A DNA stretch of 64,000 nt, taken from assembly GCF_900215245.1 (NCBI RefSeq), contig NZ_LT907842.1, positions 2,046,001-2,110,000 of the forward strand, read 5' to 3'. Each line of letters begins with the position of its first letter. Within the stretch, counting starts at the first letter, position 1. The DNA is from Pseudomonas fluorescens (GTDB lineage: Bacteria > Pseudomonadota > Gammaproteobacteria > Pseudomonadales > Pseudomonadaceae). Positions 52,884 through 59,968 of this stretch are shown piece after piece. Made by a program: the position numbers and the translations under genes. The notes beneath the pieces are model-generated. The model saw nothing but the letters and a program-made list of their open reading frames with translations, searched no databases and had not been told where the DNA came from.

Positions 52884-53501
52884 ATGATTTCGATCTATCA
52901 ACTCAAGCCGCGTTTTCAAAACCTGCTGCGCCCCCTCGTGCAGCGTCTCTATGACAACGGCACCACCGCCAACCAGATCACCGTGTTGGCTGGCGTGATT
53001 TCCCTGCTGGTCGGCCTGTTGATCGCCAGCTTCGCCCAACACCTTTGGCTGTTTGCGCTGATCCCGCTGTGGATGATCCTGCGCATGGCCCTCAACGCCA
53101 TCGACGGCATGCTCGCCCGGGACTTTGGCCAGCAGTCGCGCCTCGGCGCCTACCTCAATGAACTGTGCGACGTCATCGCCGACAGCGCGCTGATCCTGCC
53201 CTTTGCGCTGATCCCCGATGCCAGCCTGGTGCCCGTATTGCTGGTGGCGCTGCTCGCCGTGTTCAGTGAATACGCTGGCGTGCTCGGGCCAATGGTGGGC
53301 GCTTCGCGCCGCTACGACGGGCCGATGGGTAAGAGTGATCGCGCGTTTGTACTCGGGGTGCTCGCCACCGGCGTGGCACTGGGTTGGCTCAATGCTGGCT
53401 GGGTCGACACGGTGATGTGGCTGGTCGCCGCCCTGCTCGCCTATACCTTGGTCAACCGCGTGCGCCAAGGTCTCAAAGAAACCACTTCCCCTTCTGCATA
53501 A
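52884..53501 (+). CDS. CDP-alcohol phosphatidyltransferase family protein, YnbA-like
   Basis: A 205-residue membrane enzyme with about six helices that should join CDP-diacylglycerol to an alcohol. The family signature D-x2-DG-x2-AR-x8-G-x3-D-x3-D here reads N71-x2-D74-G75-x2-A78-R79-x8-G88-x3-N92-x3-D96: two of the four aspartates are asparagines. E. coli YnbA has, as I recall, the same two changes (NALDGMLAR, GAILNEVGD), so it marks a distinct subfamily and is not a local mutation. It is the first gene of a six-gene rightward operon (spacings of 2 to 10 bp, one 11-bp overlap). AAGGAAG is 11 bases upstream. The alcohol substrate is unknown. Confidence 0.87.
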   Translation: MISIYQLKPRFQNLLRPLVQRLYDNGTTANQITVLAGVISLLVGLLIASFAQHLWLFALIPLWMILRMALNAIDGMLARDFGQQSRLGAYLNELCDVIADSALILPFALIPDASLVPVLLVALLAVFSEYAGVLGPMVGASRRYDGPMGKSDRAFVLGVLATGVALGWLNAGWVDTVMWLVAALLAYTLVNRVRQGLKETTSPSA

Positions 53502-53511
53502 GGAATTTGCG

Positions 53512-55266
53512 ATGCGCGAACAGCACGATCACACCTTCAGTACCCATGATGGCGTCGAGCTTTTCTATCGGCACTGGCCGGCCACGGCGCCTGCGGGCGA
53601 CGAGCCGCGCAAGGCGATCCTGCTGTTTCATCGCGGCCACGAGCATTCGGGGCGCATTGCTCACTTGGTCGACGAACTCGACCTGCCGCAATTCGATTTC
53701 TTCGCCTGGGACGCACGCGGCCACGGCCAATCCCCCGGTGCACGCGGTGACAGCCCCAGCTTCGCCACCAGCGCGCGCGACGTGCAGACCTTCTGCGAGC
53801 ATATCGGCGCCACTTACGGCATCGACGAAGAGAACGTCGCCGTCATCGCCCAAAGCGTGGGCGCCGTGATCGCCGCCACCTGGGTGCACGATTACGCCCC
53901 CAAAATCCGCGCCCTGGTGCTGGCCTCCCCGGCGTTCAAGGTCAAGCTCTACGTACCTTTTGCGCGACCGGGCCTGGCGCTGATGCGCAAAGTGCGCGGC
54001 AACTTTTTCGTCAACAGTTACGTCAAGGCCAAGTTCCTCAGCCACGACCCGGAGCGAGTCGCGTCCTACGACAGCGACCCCTTGATCACCAAAGCCATTT
54101 CAGTGAATGTGCTGCTCGGGTTGTACGAAGCTGCCGATCGCGTTGTAGCCGATGCCCAGGCGATTCAAGTGCCCACACAGCTGTTGATCTCCGGCTCCGA
54201 CTTTGTGGTGCACCGTAAACCCCAGCAGCAATTTTTCGACCGCCTCGGCAGCCTGAAAAAAGAGCTGCATATTCTTCCCGGCTTTTTCCACGACACCCTC
54301 GGCGAACGCGACCGAGCGATCGCCCTGAGCAGCGCCAAGCGCTTTATCCTGCAGAACTTCGCTCACCCGCTGGACCGCGCGTCTTTGCTCGACGCCGACA
54401 AACTGGGCGCCACCTGCGCCGAGTCAGAATCCCTCGCCGCGCCGCTGCCCCGTCATTCATTGCGCGACCTGTACTGGCGCATGACCCGCGCCAGCATGGG
54501 CTTGGGCAAGAACCTGTCGGCCGGGGTGAAATTGGGCTTCGACACCGGCTTCGACTCCGGCAGCACGCTGGACTACGTGTACCGCAACACGCCCACCGGC
54601 AAGGGCGGGCTGGGGCGGATGATCGACACCAATTACCTCAACTCCATCGGCTGGCGGGGCATTCGCCAGCGCAAGCTGAATGTCGAAGAACTGCTGCGCC
54701 TGGCCATGGCCAAGTTGCGTGCAGATGATCGTGAGGTGCGAATTGTCGATATCGCCGCCGGCCACGGCCGCTACATTCTCGAAGCCTTGCAGGGCGTTTC
54801 GCCGCTGCCGGAATCAATCCTGCTGCGCGACTACAGTGACATCAACGTACGCGACGGTGGCGCGCTGATCCGCGAAAAAGGCCTTGGGGATATCGCCCAG
54901 TTCGTCAAAGGTGATGCGTTTGACCGGGCTGATCTGGCGGCCCTGGACCCCAAGCCGAGCTTGGCAGTGGTGTCCGGGCTGTATGAGTTGTTTGCCGATA
55001 ACGGCATGGTCGGCGGTTCGTTGGCAGGTCTGGCCGAAGCGGTGGAGCCTGGCGGTTATCTGGTTTACACCGGCCAACCGTGGCATCCGCAGCTGGAATT
55101 GATCGCCCGCGCGCTCACCAGCCATCGCCAGGGCCAGGCCTGGGTGATGCGCCGGCGCAGCCAGGCAGAAATGGATCAGTTGGTTGAGGCCGCAGGCTTT
55201 CGCAAGCTCACCCAGCGTGTGGACGAGTGGGGCATTTTCACCGTGTCCCTGGCACAGAAGATCTGA
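53512..55266 (+). CDS. Alpha/beta hydrolase fused to SAM-dependent methyltransferase, YnbC-like
   Basis: A 584-residue two-domain protein. Residues about 1-300 are an alpha/beta hydrolase of the monoglyceride-lipase type: FHRGHEHSGRIAHLVDEL, FFAWDARGHGQSPGARG, the nucleophile elbow VIAQSVGAV (A-x-S-x-G), an acid in LLISGSDFVVH and the catalytic His in LPGFFHDTLGE. Residues about 330-584 are a class I methyltransferase with motif I IVDIAAGHGRYILEAL, LLRDYSDINVRDGG and FVKGDAFD. The size equals E. coli YnbC (585). AAGGAA lies 6 bases before the ATG, 10 bp after the ynbA-like stop. I infer that it trims or methylates the lipid headgroup or acyl chains made by this operon; neither activity is proven. 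Confidence 0.87.
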   Translation: MREQHDHTFSTHDGVELFYRHWPATAPAGDEPRKAILLFHRGHEHSGRIAHLVDELDLPQFDFFAWDARGHGQSPGARGDSPSFATSARDVQTFCEHIGATYGIDEENVAVIAQSVGAVIAATWVHDYAPKIRALVLASPAFKVKLYVPFARPGLALMRKVRGNFFVNSYVKAKFLSHDPERVASYDSDPLITKAISVNVLLGLYEAADRVVADAQAIQVPTQLLISGSDFVVHRKPQQQFFDRLGSLKKELHILPGFFHDTLGERDRAIALSSAKRFILQNFAHPLDRASLLDADKLGATCAESESLAAPLPRHSLRDLYWRMTRASMGLGKNLSAGVKLGFDTGFDSGSTLDYVYRNTPTGKGGLGRMIDTNYLNSIGWRGIRQRKLNVEELLRLAMAKLRADDREVRIVDIAAGHGRYILEALQGVSPLPESILLRDYSDINVRDGGALIREKGLGDIAQFVKGDAFDRADLAALDPKPSLAVVSGLYELFADNGMVGGSLAGLAEAVEPGGYLVYTGQPWHPQLELIARALTSHRQGQAWVMRRRSQAEMDQLVEAAGFRKLTQRVDEWGIFTVSLAQKI

Positions 55267-55268
55267 GC

Positions 55269-56567
55269 ATGCGCGAACCCGGCTTATTGAAACCGGCCGT
55301 CCTGTGGCTGCTGTTGTTGGCGCCGTTGTTTTTCGCTACCTACGGCTTCGCCACCTGGGTCACCAGCCAGCGCAGCGATGTCGGCACACTGGTATTCGGC
55401 TGGGAAACCCATATGCCGTTCTGGGCCTGGACCATCGTGCCGTATTGGTCCATTGACCTGCTCTACGGGTTCTCCTTGCTGTTGCCCAACACTCGCCATG
55501 AGCTGAAACAACACGCGTTGCGCCTGCTCAGTGCGCAAGTGATTGCCGTGAGCTGCTTCCTCATCTGGCCACTGCGTTTCACCTTTGAACGGCCGGAACT
55601 GGACGGTGTGTTTGGCTGGCTGTTTGCGGTGCTGGCCGGCTTCGACAAACCGTTTAACCAGGCGCCCTCACTGCACATCGCGCTGCTGGTGATCCTGTGG
55701 GTCATGTACCAGCGCCACACTCAAGGGCTCTGGCGTTGGGTGGTGCATGGCTGGTTCACGTTGATCGGCATTTCGGTGCTGTCCACTTATCAACATCACT
55801 TTATTGACTTACCCACAGGCGCCCTCGCGGGCTGGTTATGCGTGTGGTTGTGGCCAGTGGAGCACCCGAGCCCGCTGTTGAATGCACGGCTTGCGCGGGA
55901 TTCGCAGCACTGGCGGCTGGGTTTGCGTTACGGCGCGGGGTCGGTGGTGCTGTTGATTGTGGCGCTGACCTTGGGCGGCGGGTGGCTGTGGCTGATCTGG
56001 CCGGCGGTGTCCCTTGCGCTGATAAAGGCGAACTACCTGGTGCTGGGCGCCGCAGGCTTTCAGAAACGCGCCGATGGCCGTCTGACGCCCGCCGCACGCT
56101 GGTTGTACGCGCCCTACTTGGCTGCGGCCTGGATTAACTCGCGGTGGTGGACGCGAAACCATCCACAATCTGACCAGGTTGTGGATAACGTTTGGCTGGG
56201 TCGAATTCCTACCGTCAGCGAGCAGGGTTCATTCAAGGCTATCGTCGATCTGTGTGCGGAATTGCCGATGAATCCCCAGGGCCGCGCCTATCAATGCATC
56301 CCTGTGCTCGACTTGATCGCCCCAACCCCCGCCGAATGCCTGCACGCCGCGCAAGCCATTGAACGCTTGCGCCTCAGCGGCCCCGTGCTGGTGTGCTGCG
56401 CCTTGGGTTATTCGCGCAGCGCCACGGCAGTCGCTGCCTGGTTGCTGCACAGTGGTCGCGCGGCCAGTGTCGAGGAAGCGCTGGCTATTATTCGTACAGC
56501 GAGGCCCAGCGTGGTCCTGCATCCCACTCACCGTGAAGCTCTGGAGGGTTTACCCCATGCCTGCTGA
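55269..56567 (+). CDS. PAP2-like phosphatase fused to dual-specificity phosphatase, YnbD-like
   Basis: A 432-residue protein, inner-membrane by prediction. Residues about 15-290 hold several helices and a PAP2-type site (PFNQAPSLHIALLVIL, then STYQHHFIDLPTGALAG). Residues about 310-430 are a dual-specificity phosphatase with the C-x5-R loop CCALGYSRSATAVAAWLL. ATG 55269 lies 2 bp after the previous stop; the earlier in-frame ATG at 55227 lies inside the upstream gene. E. coli YnbD (about 430 residues) has the same fusion. Two phosphatase domains in one lipid operon suggest removal of phosphate from a phosphatidyl-alcohol-phosphate intermediate, as PgpA/B do for phosphatidylglycerol phosphate. 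Confidence 0.86.
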   Translation: MREPGLLKPAVLWLLLLAPLFFATYGFATWVTSQRSDVGTLVFGWETHMPFWAWTIVPYWSIDLLYGFSLLLPNTRHELKQHALRLLSAQVIAVSCFLIWPLRFTFERPELDGVFGWLFAVLAGFDKPFNQAPSLHIALLVILWVMYQRHTQGLWRWVVHGWFTLIGISVLSTYQHHFIDLPTGALAGWLCVWLWPVEHPSPLLNARLARDSQHWRLGLRYGAGSVVLLIVALTLGGGWLWLIWPAVSLALIKANYLVLGAAGFQKRADGRLTPAARWLYAPYLAAAWINSRWWTRNHPQSDQVVDNVWLGRIPTVSEQGSFKAIVDLCAELPMNPQGRAYQCIPVLDLIAPTPAECLHAAQAIERLRLSGPVLVCCALGYSRSATAVAAWLLHSGRAASVEEALAIIRTARPSVVLHPTHREALEGLPHAC

Positions 56568-57000
56568 TATGGAACTCCAAGTGGTCGCCAGCCTTCTGCG
56601 CCGTGGCCGATCACTCGATCAGTTATCCACAGGCCTGACCGTGGTCGGTGTGCTGTTCGGCCTGGCTCAATTGCTGATGGCGAGTATTTCGACAATCTGC
56701 CTGCTGCTCAGCCTGTGGATGATTATTCTCGGCCTGCTGCAAAAGTACTGGGCGCTGCGCGTGGCTTTCGACGCCGACCTGTTCGCGCTGCTGGCCCGCG
56801 CCCCCCAGCGCACACCCGATCTCGACCAGGCCTTGCAAACCCTCGGCCTGCAATCGCCCAAACGCGCTGGCCGGCCCTGGACCGAGCGCCGTCGCGGCGC
56901 CCTTAAATTGTTGCGCAAGCAGGCCTGGCTGCTGGGCGCGCAAGTGCTGCTGACCCTGCTCGTGATACTCGCCAGCCCTTGGCTACCTTTTGCCGGATAA
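56557..57000 (+). CDS. Hypothetical small membrane protein of the ynb-like operon
   Basis: A 147-residue protein with two hydrophobic segments near residues 25-65 (STGLTVVGVLFGLAQLLMAS and CLLLSLWMIILGLLQ) and one at the C terminus (LLGAQVLLTLLVILASPWLP), separated by a soluble, Arg-rich part. I recognise no family. GGAGG lies 9 bases before ATG 56557, which overlaps the preceding gene by 11 bp; ATG 56569 is too far from that site. The tight coupling implies a role with the lipid enzymes, perhaps as an assembly subunit. Confidence 0.75.
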   Translation: MPADMELQVVASLLRRGRSLDQLSTGLTVVGVLFGLAQLLMASISTICLLLSLWMIILGLLQKYWALRVAFDADLFALLARAPQRTPDLDQALQTLGLQSPKRAGRPWTERRRGALKLLRKQAWLLGAQVLLTLLVILASPWLPFAG

Positions 57001-57009
57001 GGAATTCCC

Positions 57010-57630
57010 ATGTTCGAACCTGTGGTCGCCACGCTGATTACCTCGATGGCCCGCACCGTCACCGGCGCCCGTAGCCTGTGGCTGGGCTGCGCGCCGGTCC
57101 CGGTGCAACGTATTTACTTCGCCAACCACAGCAGCCACGGCGACTTCGTGCTGCTGTGGGCATCACTGCCGCAGAACCTGCGCAAATTCACGCGCCCGGT
57201 GGCCGGTAGCGATTATTGGAACAAAAGCGCGTTGCGCCGCTACATCATCAACCGCGTATTCAATGGCGTGCTGATCGACCGCGAGCGTAAAGACCCTGTG
57301 GATAACCCTTTGCAGCCGATGCTGGCCGCGCTTGAAGGCGGCGACTCGCTGATCATCTTCCCCGAAGGCACGCGCAATCTGGAAGACGGCCTGCTGCCAT
57401 TCAAAAGCGGCCTGTATCACCTGGCAAAAAGTTACCCACAGGCGGAATTGATCCCGGTGTGGATAGCCAACCTCAACCGCGTCATGCCCAAGGGCCGCGT
57501 GCTGCCACTGCCGTTGTTGTGCACCACCAGCTTCGGCGCGCCGTTGCAACTGGAAGAGGGCGAAGACAAAGCCGCGTTCCTCGCCCGTACCCGCGACGCC
57601 CTGCTCGCCCTTGCCCCGGAGCATGTCTGA
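57010..57630 (+). CDS. Lysophospholipid (1-acylglycerol-3-phosphate) acyltransferase
   Basis: A 206-residue PlsC-fold acyltransferase. The catalytic H-x4-D is in FANHSSHGDFVLLWASL (about residues 38-43), and the substrate motif FPEGTRN lies near residue 119. It has no long membrane helix beyond a short N-terminal hydrophobic stretch. It should acylate lysophosphatidic acid or a related lyso-lipid and so feed phosphatidic acid to the next gene product. AAGGAA lies 6 bases before the ATG. E. coli ynbABCD, as I recall it, lacks this gene, so the operon here carries an additional step. Confidence 0.88.
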   Translation: MFEPVVATLITSMARTVTGARSLWLGCAPVPVQRIYFANHSSHGDFVLLWASLPQNLRKFTRPVAGSDYWNKSALRRYIINRVFNGVLIDRERKDPVDNPLQPMLAALEGGDSLIIFPEGTRNLEDGLLPFKSGLYHLAKSYPQAELIPVWIANLNRVMPKGRVLPLPLLCTTSFGAPLQLEEGEDKAAFLARTRDALLALAPEHV

Positions 57631-57631
57631 G

Positions 57632-58564
57632 ATGGATAGCCAAACCCTGATGTTGTTCGGTGGGATCGGCGCGATCCTGGTACTCGCCTCATTGATCGGA
57701 CTGATCCTCAAACTGCGCACCCGTGGCACGCCGAATGCGGTGATCGACAACCTCAACGCCCGCATCAACGCCTGGTGGGTGATGGTGGTGGTCATCGGTA
57801 TTGCCTTCTGGCTGGGTACCGGCGCGGTGATCCTGCTGTTCTACGCGGTGTCGTTCTATGCCCTGCGCGAATTCCTCACCCTGACCCCCACGCGCCGCAG
57901 CGACTACCCGGCGCTGGTGGCCGCGTTTTACGTGGCCCTGCCCTTGCAATACATGCTGATCTACTCGGACTGGTATGGGCTGTTCTCGATCTTTATCCCG
58001 GTGTACGTGTTCCTGCTGCTGCCGATCCTCGCGTCCCTCGGAGGCGACAGCACGCACTTTCTCGAACGGGCGTCGAAAGTGCAGTGGGGCCTGATGATCG
58101 CGGTCTTCTGCGTGTCGTTCGTGCCGGCCCTGTTGACCCTCGACATCCCCGGTTACGAAGGCCGCAACCTCTTGCTGATCGCCTATCTGGTGATCGTGGT
58201 GCAACTGTCTGACGTGCTGCAGTACGTGTGCGGCAAACTGTTCGGCAAACACAAGATCGCGCCCAACCTGTCGCCCTCCAAAACGGTTGAAGGGTTTGTT
58301 GGCGGGATTCTGCTGTCGTCCCTGATCGGTGCGGCGTTGTGGTGGACGACGCCGTTTAATCCGTGGCAGTCATTTTTGATCGCCTTGTTGATCAACCTGT
58401 TGGGTTTTGCCGGCGGCATTGTGATGTCGGCAATCAAGCGCGACCGGGGCGTTAAGGATTGGGGGCATATGATCGAAGGCCATGGCGGGATGCTGGATCG
58501 GCTGGATTCGGTGTGTTTTGCTGCGCCGATTTTCTTTCATCTCGTTCGCTACTGGTGGACCTGA
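57632..58564 (+). CDS. Phosphatidate cytidylyltransferase, CdsA/YnbB-like
   Basis: A 310-residue integral membrane enzyme that activates phosphatidic acid with CTP to CDP-diacylglycerol. About eight helices; the CDS signature is complete near the C terminus (AIKRDRGVKDWGHMIEGHGG, then MLDRLDS), preceded by SDVLQYVCGKLFGKHKIAPN and LSPSKTVEGFVGG. It is separate from the housekeeping cdsA beside the dxr/uppS genes, which are not in this window. ATG 57632 follows the previous stop by 1 bp, with GGAG about 10 bases ahead; ATG 57623 is too near GGAG. Last gene of the ynb-like operon, so the operon supplies its own CDP-diacylglycerol. Confidence 0.9.
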   Translation: MDSQTLMLFGGIGAILVLASLIGLILKLRTRGTPNAVIDNLNARINAWWVMVVVIGIAFWLGTGAVILLFYAVSFYALREFLTLTPTRRSDYPALVAAFYVALPLQYMLIYSDWYGLFSIFIPVYVFLLLPILASLGGDSTHFLERASKVQWGLMIAVFCVSFVPALLTLDIPGYEGRNLLLIAYLVIVVQLSDVLQYVCGKLFGKHKIAPNLSPSKTVEGFVGGILLSSLIGAALWWTTPFNPWQSFLIALLINLLGFAGGIVMSAIKRDRGVKDWGHMIEGHGGMLDRLDSVCFAAPIFFHLVRYWWT

Positions 58565-58596
58565 GCCATACAGGCTCAAGCCCAATGCGGATCAAA

Positions 58597-58624
58597 TGTG
58601 GGAGCTGGCTTGCCTGCTCCCACA
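58597..58624. terminator. REP hairpin between convergent genes
   Basis: TGTGGGAGC pairs perfectly with GCTCCCACA around TGGCTTGCCT. It is a minimal REP palindrome 32 bp after the CdsA-like stop and before the end of the convergent Lrp gene. It lacks a T-run, but could still block or stabilise both transcripts. Confidence 0.6.
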
Positions 58625-58649
58625 CTGGGTTTGCAGTGTTTTCCCGTCC

Positions 58650-59132
58650 TCATCCCGGCAAATGTCCCAGGGGCAAGGCGCCTGGGGTTTTCACGGTCTG
58701 GATCGCAAAGTTACTGCGAATATCCCTCACCCCCGGCAGCTTCAACAGGCTGCCGGTGACGAACCGCTCATACCCACGTAAGTCCGGCACCACCACCTGC
58801 AACAAAAAGTCCGACTCCCCCGACACCAGAAACGCCGAGATCACTTCGGGCAATGCCGTCACCGCCTCGCGAAAGGCATTCGCCTCGGTGTCGTTGTGCC
58901 GCTCCACCTTCACGCCCACAAACACCATCATGCCCAGCCCCACTTCATCGCGGTCCAGCGTGGCCTGATAACCGCGAATCACCCCGGCCTCTTCCAACAG
59001 ACGCACGCGGCGCAAACACGGGGAGGCGGACAGACCGATCTCATCAGCCAGTTGCACATTGCTCAGGCGACCGTCCCGTTGCAGGGCCTCAAGAATCTTG
59101 CGGTCGAACGCGTCAAGTTTGAAATTTGGCAT
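58650..59132 (-). CDS. Lrp/AsnC-family regulator
   Basis: A 160-residue feast/famine regulator: an N-terminal HTH (about 6-60, LDAFDRKILEALQRDGRLSN with LADEIGLSASPCLRRVRLLEEAG) and a C-terminal RAM ligand domain (about 65-150, EVGLGMMVFVGVKVERHN, SGESDFLLQVVVPDL). The start MPNFKLDAFD at 59132 is the family beginning; the frame is open 92 codons further, without such sequence. It is divergent from a LysE exporter across 128 bp, and such pairs (for example BkdR/Lrp with RhtB/LysE) usually mean amino-acid-induced export. Confidence 0.9.
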   Translation of the reverse strand: MPNFKLDAFDRKILEALQRDGRLSNVQLADEIGLSASPCLRRVRLLEEAGVIRGYQATLDRDEVGLGMMVFVGVKVERHNDTEANAFREAVTALPEVISAFLVSGESDFLLQVVVPDLRGYERFVTGSLLKLPGVRDIRSNFAIQTVKTPGALPLGHLPG

Positions 59133-59260
59133 AAGTGGATGGCCGTAGGCTGTATTGGTGGCAGATAGTGCCAAGACTAGACGCTTATCTGGCTGACTTC
59201 GCAAGCACCTGCCCTGCCTTTCAATCCTAGAATTGGCCGACCAATCGAGGGAGGTGAAAC

Positions 59261-59890
59261 ATGGCGCAGCTCTGGTTATTTCTGTTGGCCTTATCGGTCG
59301 CTTTCCTGTTGCCGGGGCCGGACATGATCCTGCTGCTGCAAACCGGCGCACGCCAGGGCAAGGCCTTGGCGCTGACCACGGCAATCGGCTTGGGGCTGGC
59401 CCGGGCATGCCATGTGGCGTTGGCCGGTATGGGCTTGGCGACCTTGTTCAAAGTGGCGCCGTGGACGTTCGACGTGGTGCGCCTCGGTGGCGCGGCCTAC
59501 TTGTTGTGGCTTGGCGTGCAGTGCCTGCGCGCCAATCGGCTGACATCGCTCAACGAAAGCCAGGGCGCACCTTCGGTGCATGCCTGGCGCACGGCCTTTC
59601 AGCGCGGCCTGCTCACCAATCTGCTCAACCCCAAGGCCCTGCTGTTCTGCTCGGTGCTGCTGCCGCAATTCATCAACCCGCAAGCAGGCCCGGTGGCAGC
59701 GCAGTTTGCGTTACTCGGTGTGATCCTGGTGAGCGTCGGTTTCGTATTCGACGGCTGCTACGCCCTGGCCGGCGCGCGCATCGGCCACTGGCTGGCGCGC
59801 AATCGCTCGGCGCAGCGCGTGCAACAGTGGTTGTTTGGCAGTCTTTTGATTGGTTTTGCGGTGCGTCTCACTTTTGTGCAGCACGCCTGA
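59261..59890 (+). CDS. LysE/RhtB-family amino-acid exporter
   Basis: A 209-residue inner-membrane exporter with about six helices. Family marks are FLLPGPDMILLLQTGARQGK at the N terminus (the P-G-P-x-M motif), GLGLARACHVALAGMGLA, GGAAYLLWLGVQCLRA and FQRGLLTNLLNPKALLFCSV. GAGGGAGGTG gives a strong ribosome site 5 bases before the ATG. The divergent Lrp-type gene is its likely regulator. The substrate is an amino acid or analogue, not identifiable from the sequence. Confidence 0.92.
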   Translation: MAQLWLFLLALSVAFLLPGPDMILLLQTGARQGKALALTTAIGLGLARACHVALAGMGLATLFKVAPWTFDVVRLGGAAYLLWLGVQCLRANRLTSLNESQGAPSVHAWRTAFQRGLLTNLLNPKALLFCSVLLPQFINPQAGPVAAQFALLGVILVSVGFVFDGCYALAGARIGHWLARNRSAQRVQQWLFGSLLIGFAVRLTFVQHA

Positions 59891-59968
59891 GCAAGTCGGC
59901 GATTTCACGTCATCTTTTGTATCAAAGACGCGTGTAATATAGGCCGCACTTAGCCAGGGATGCTCACC

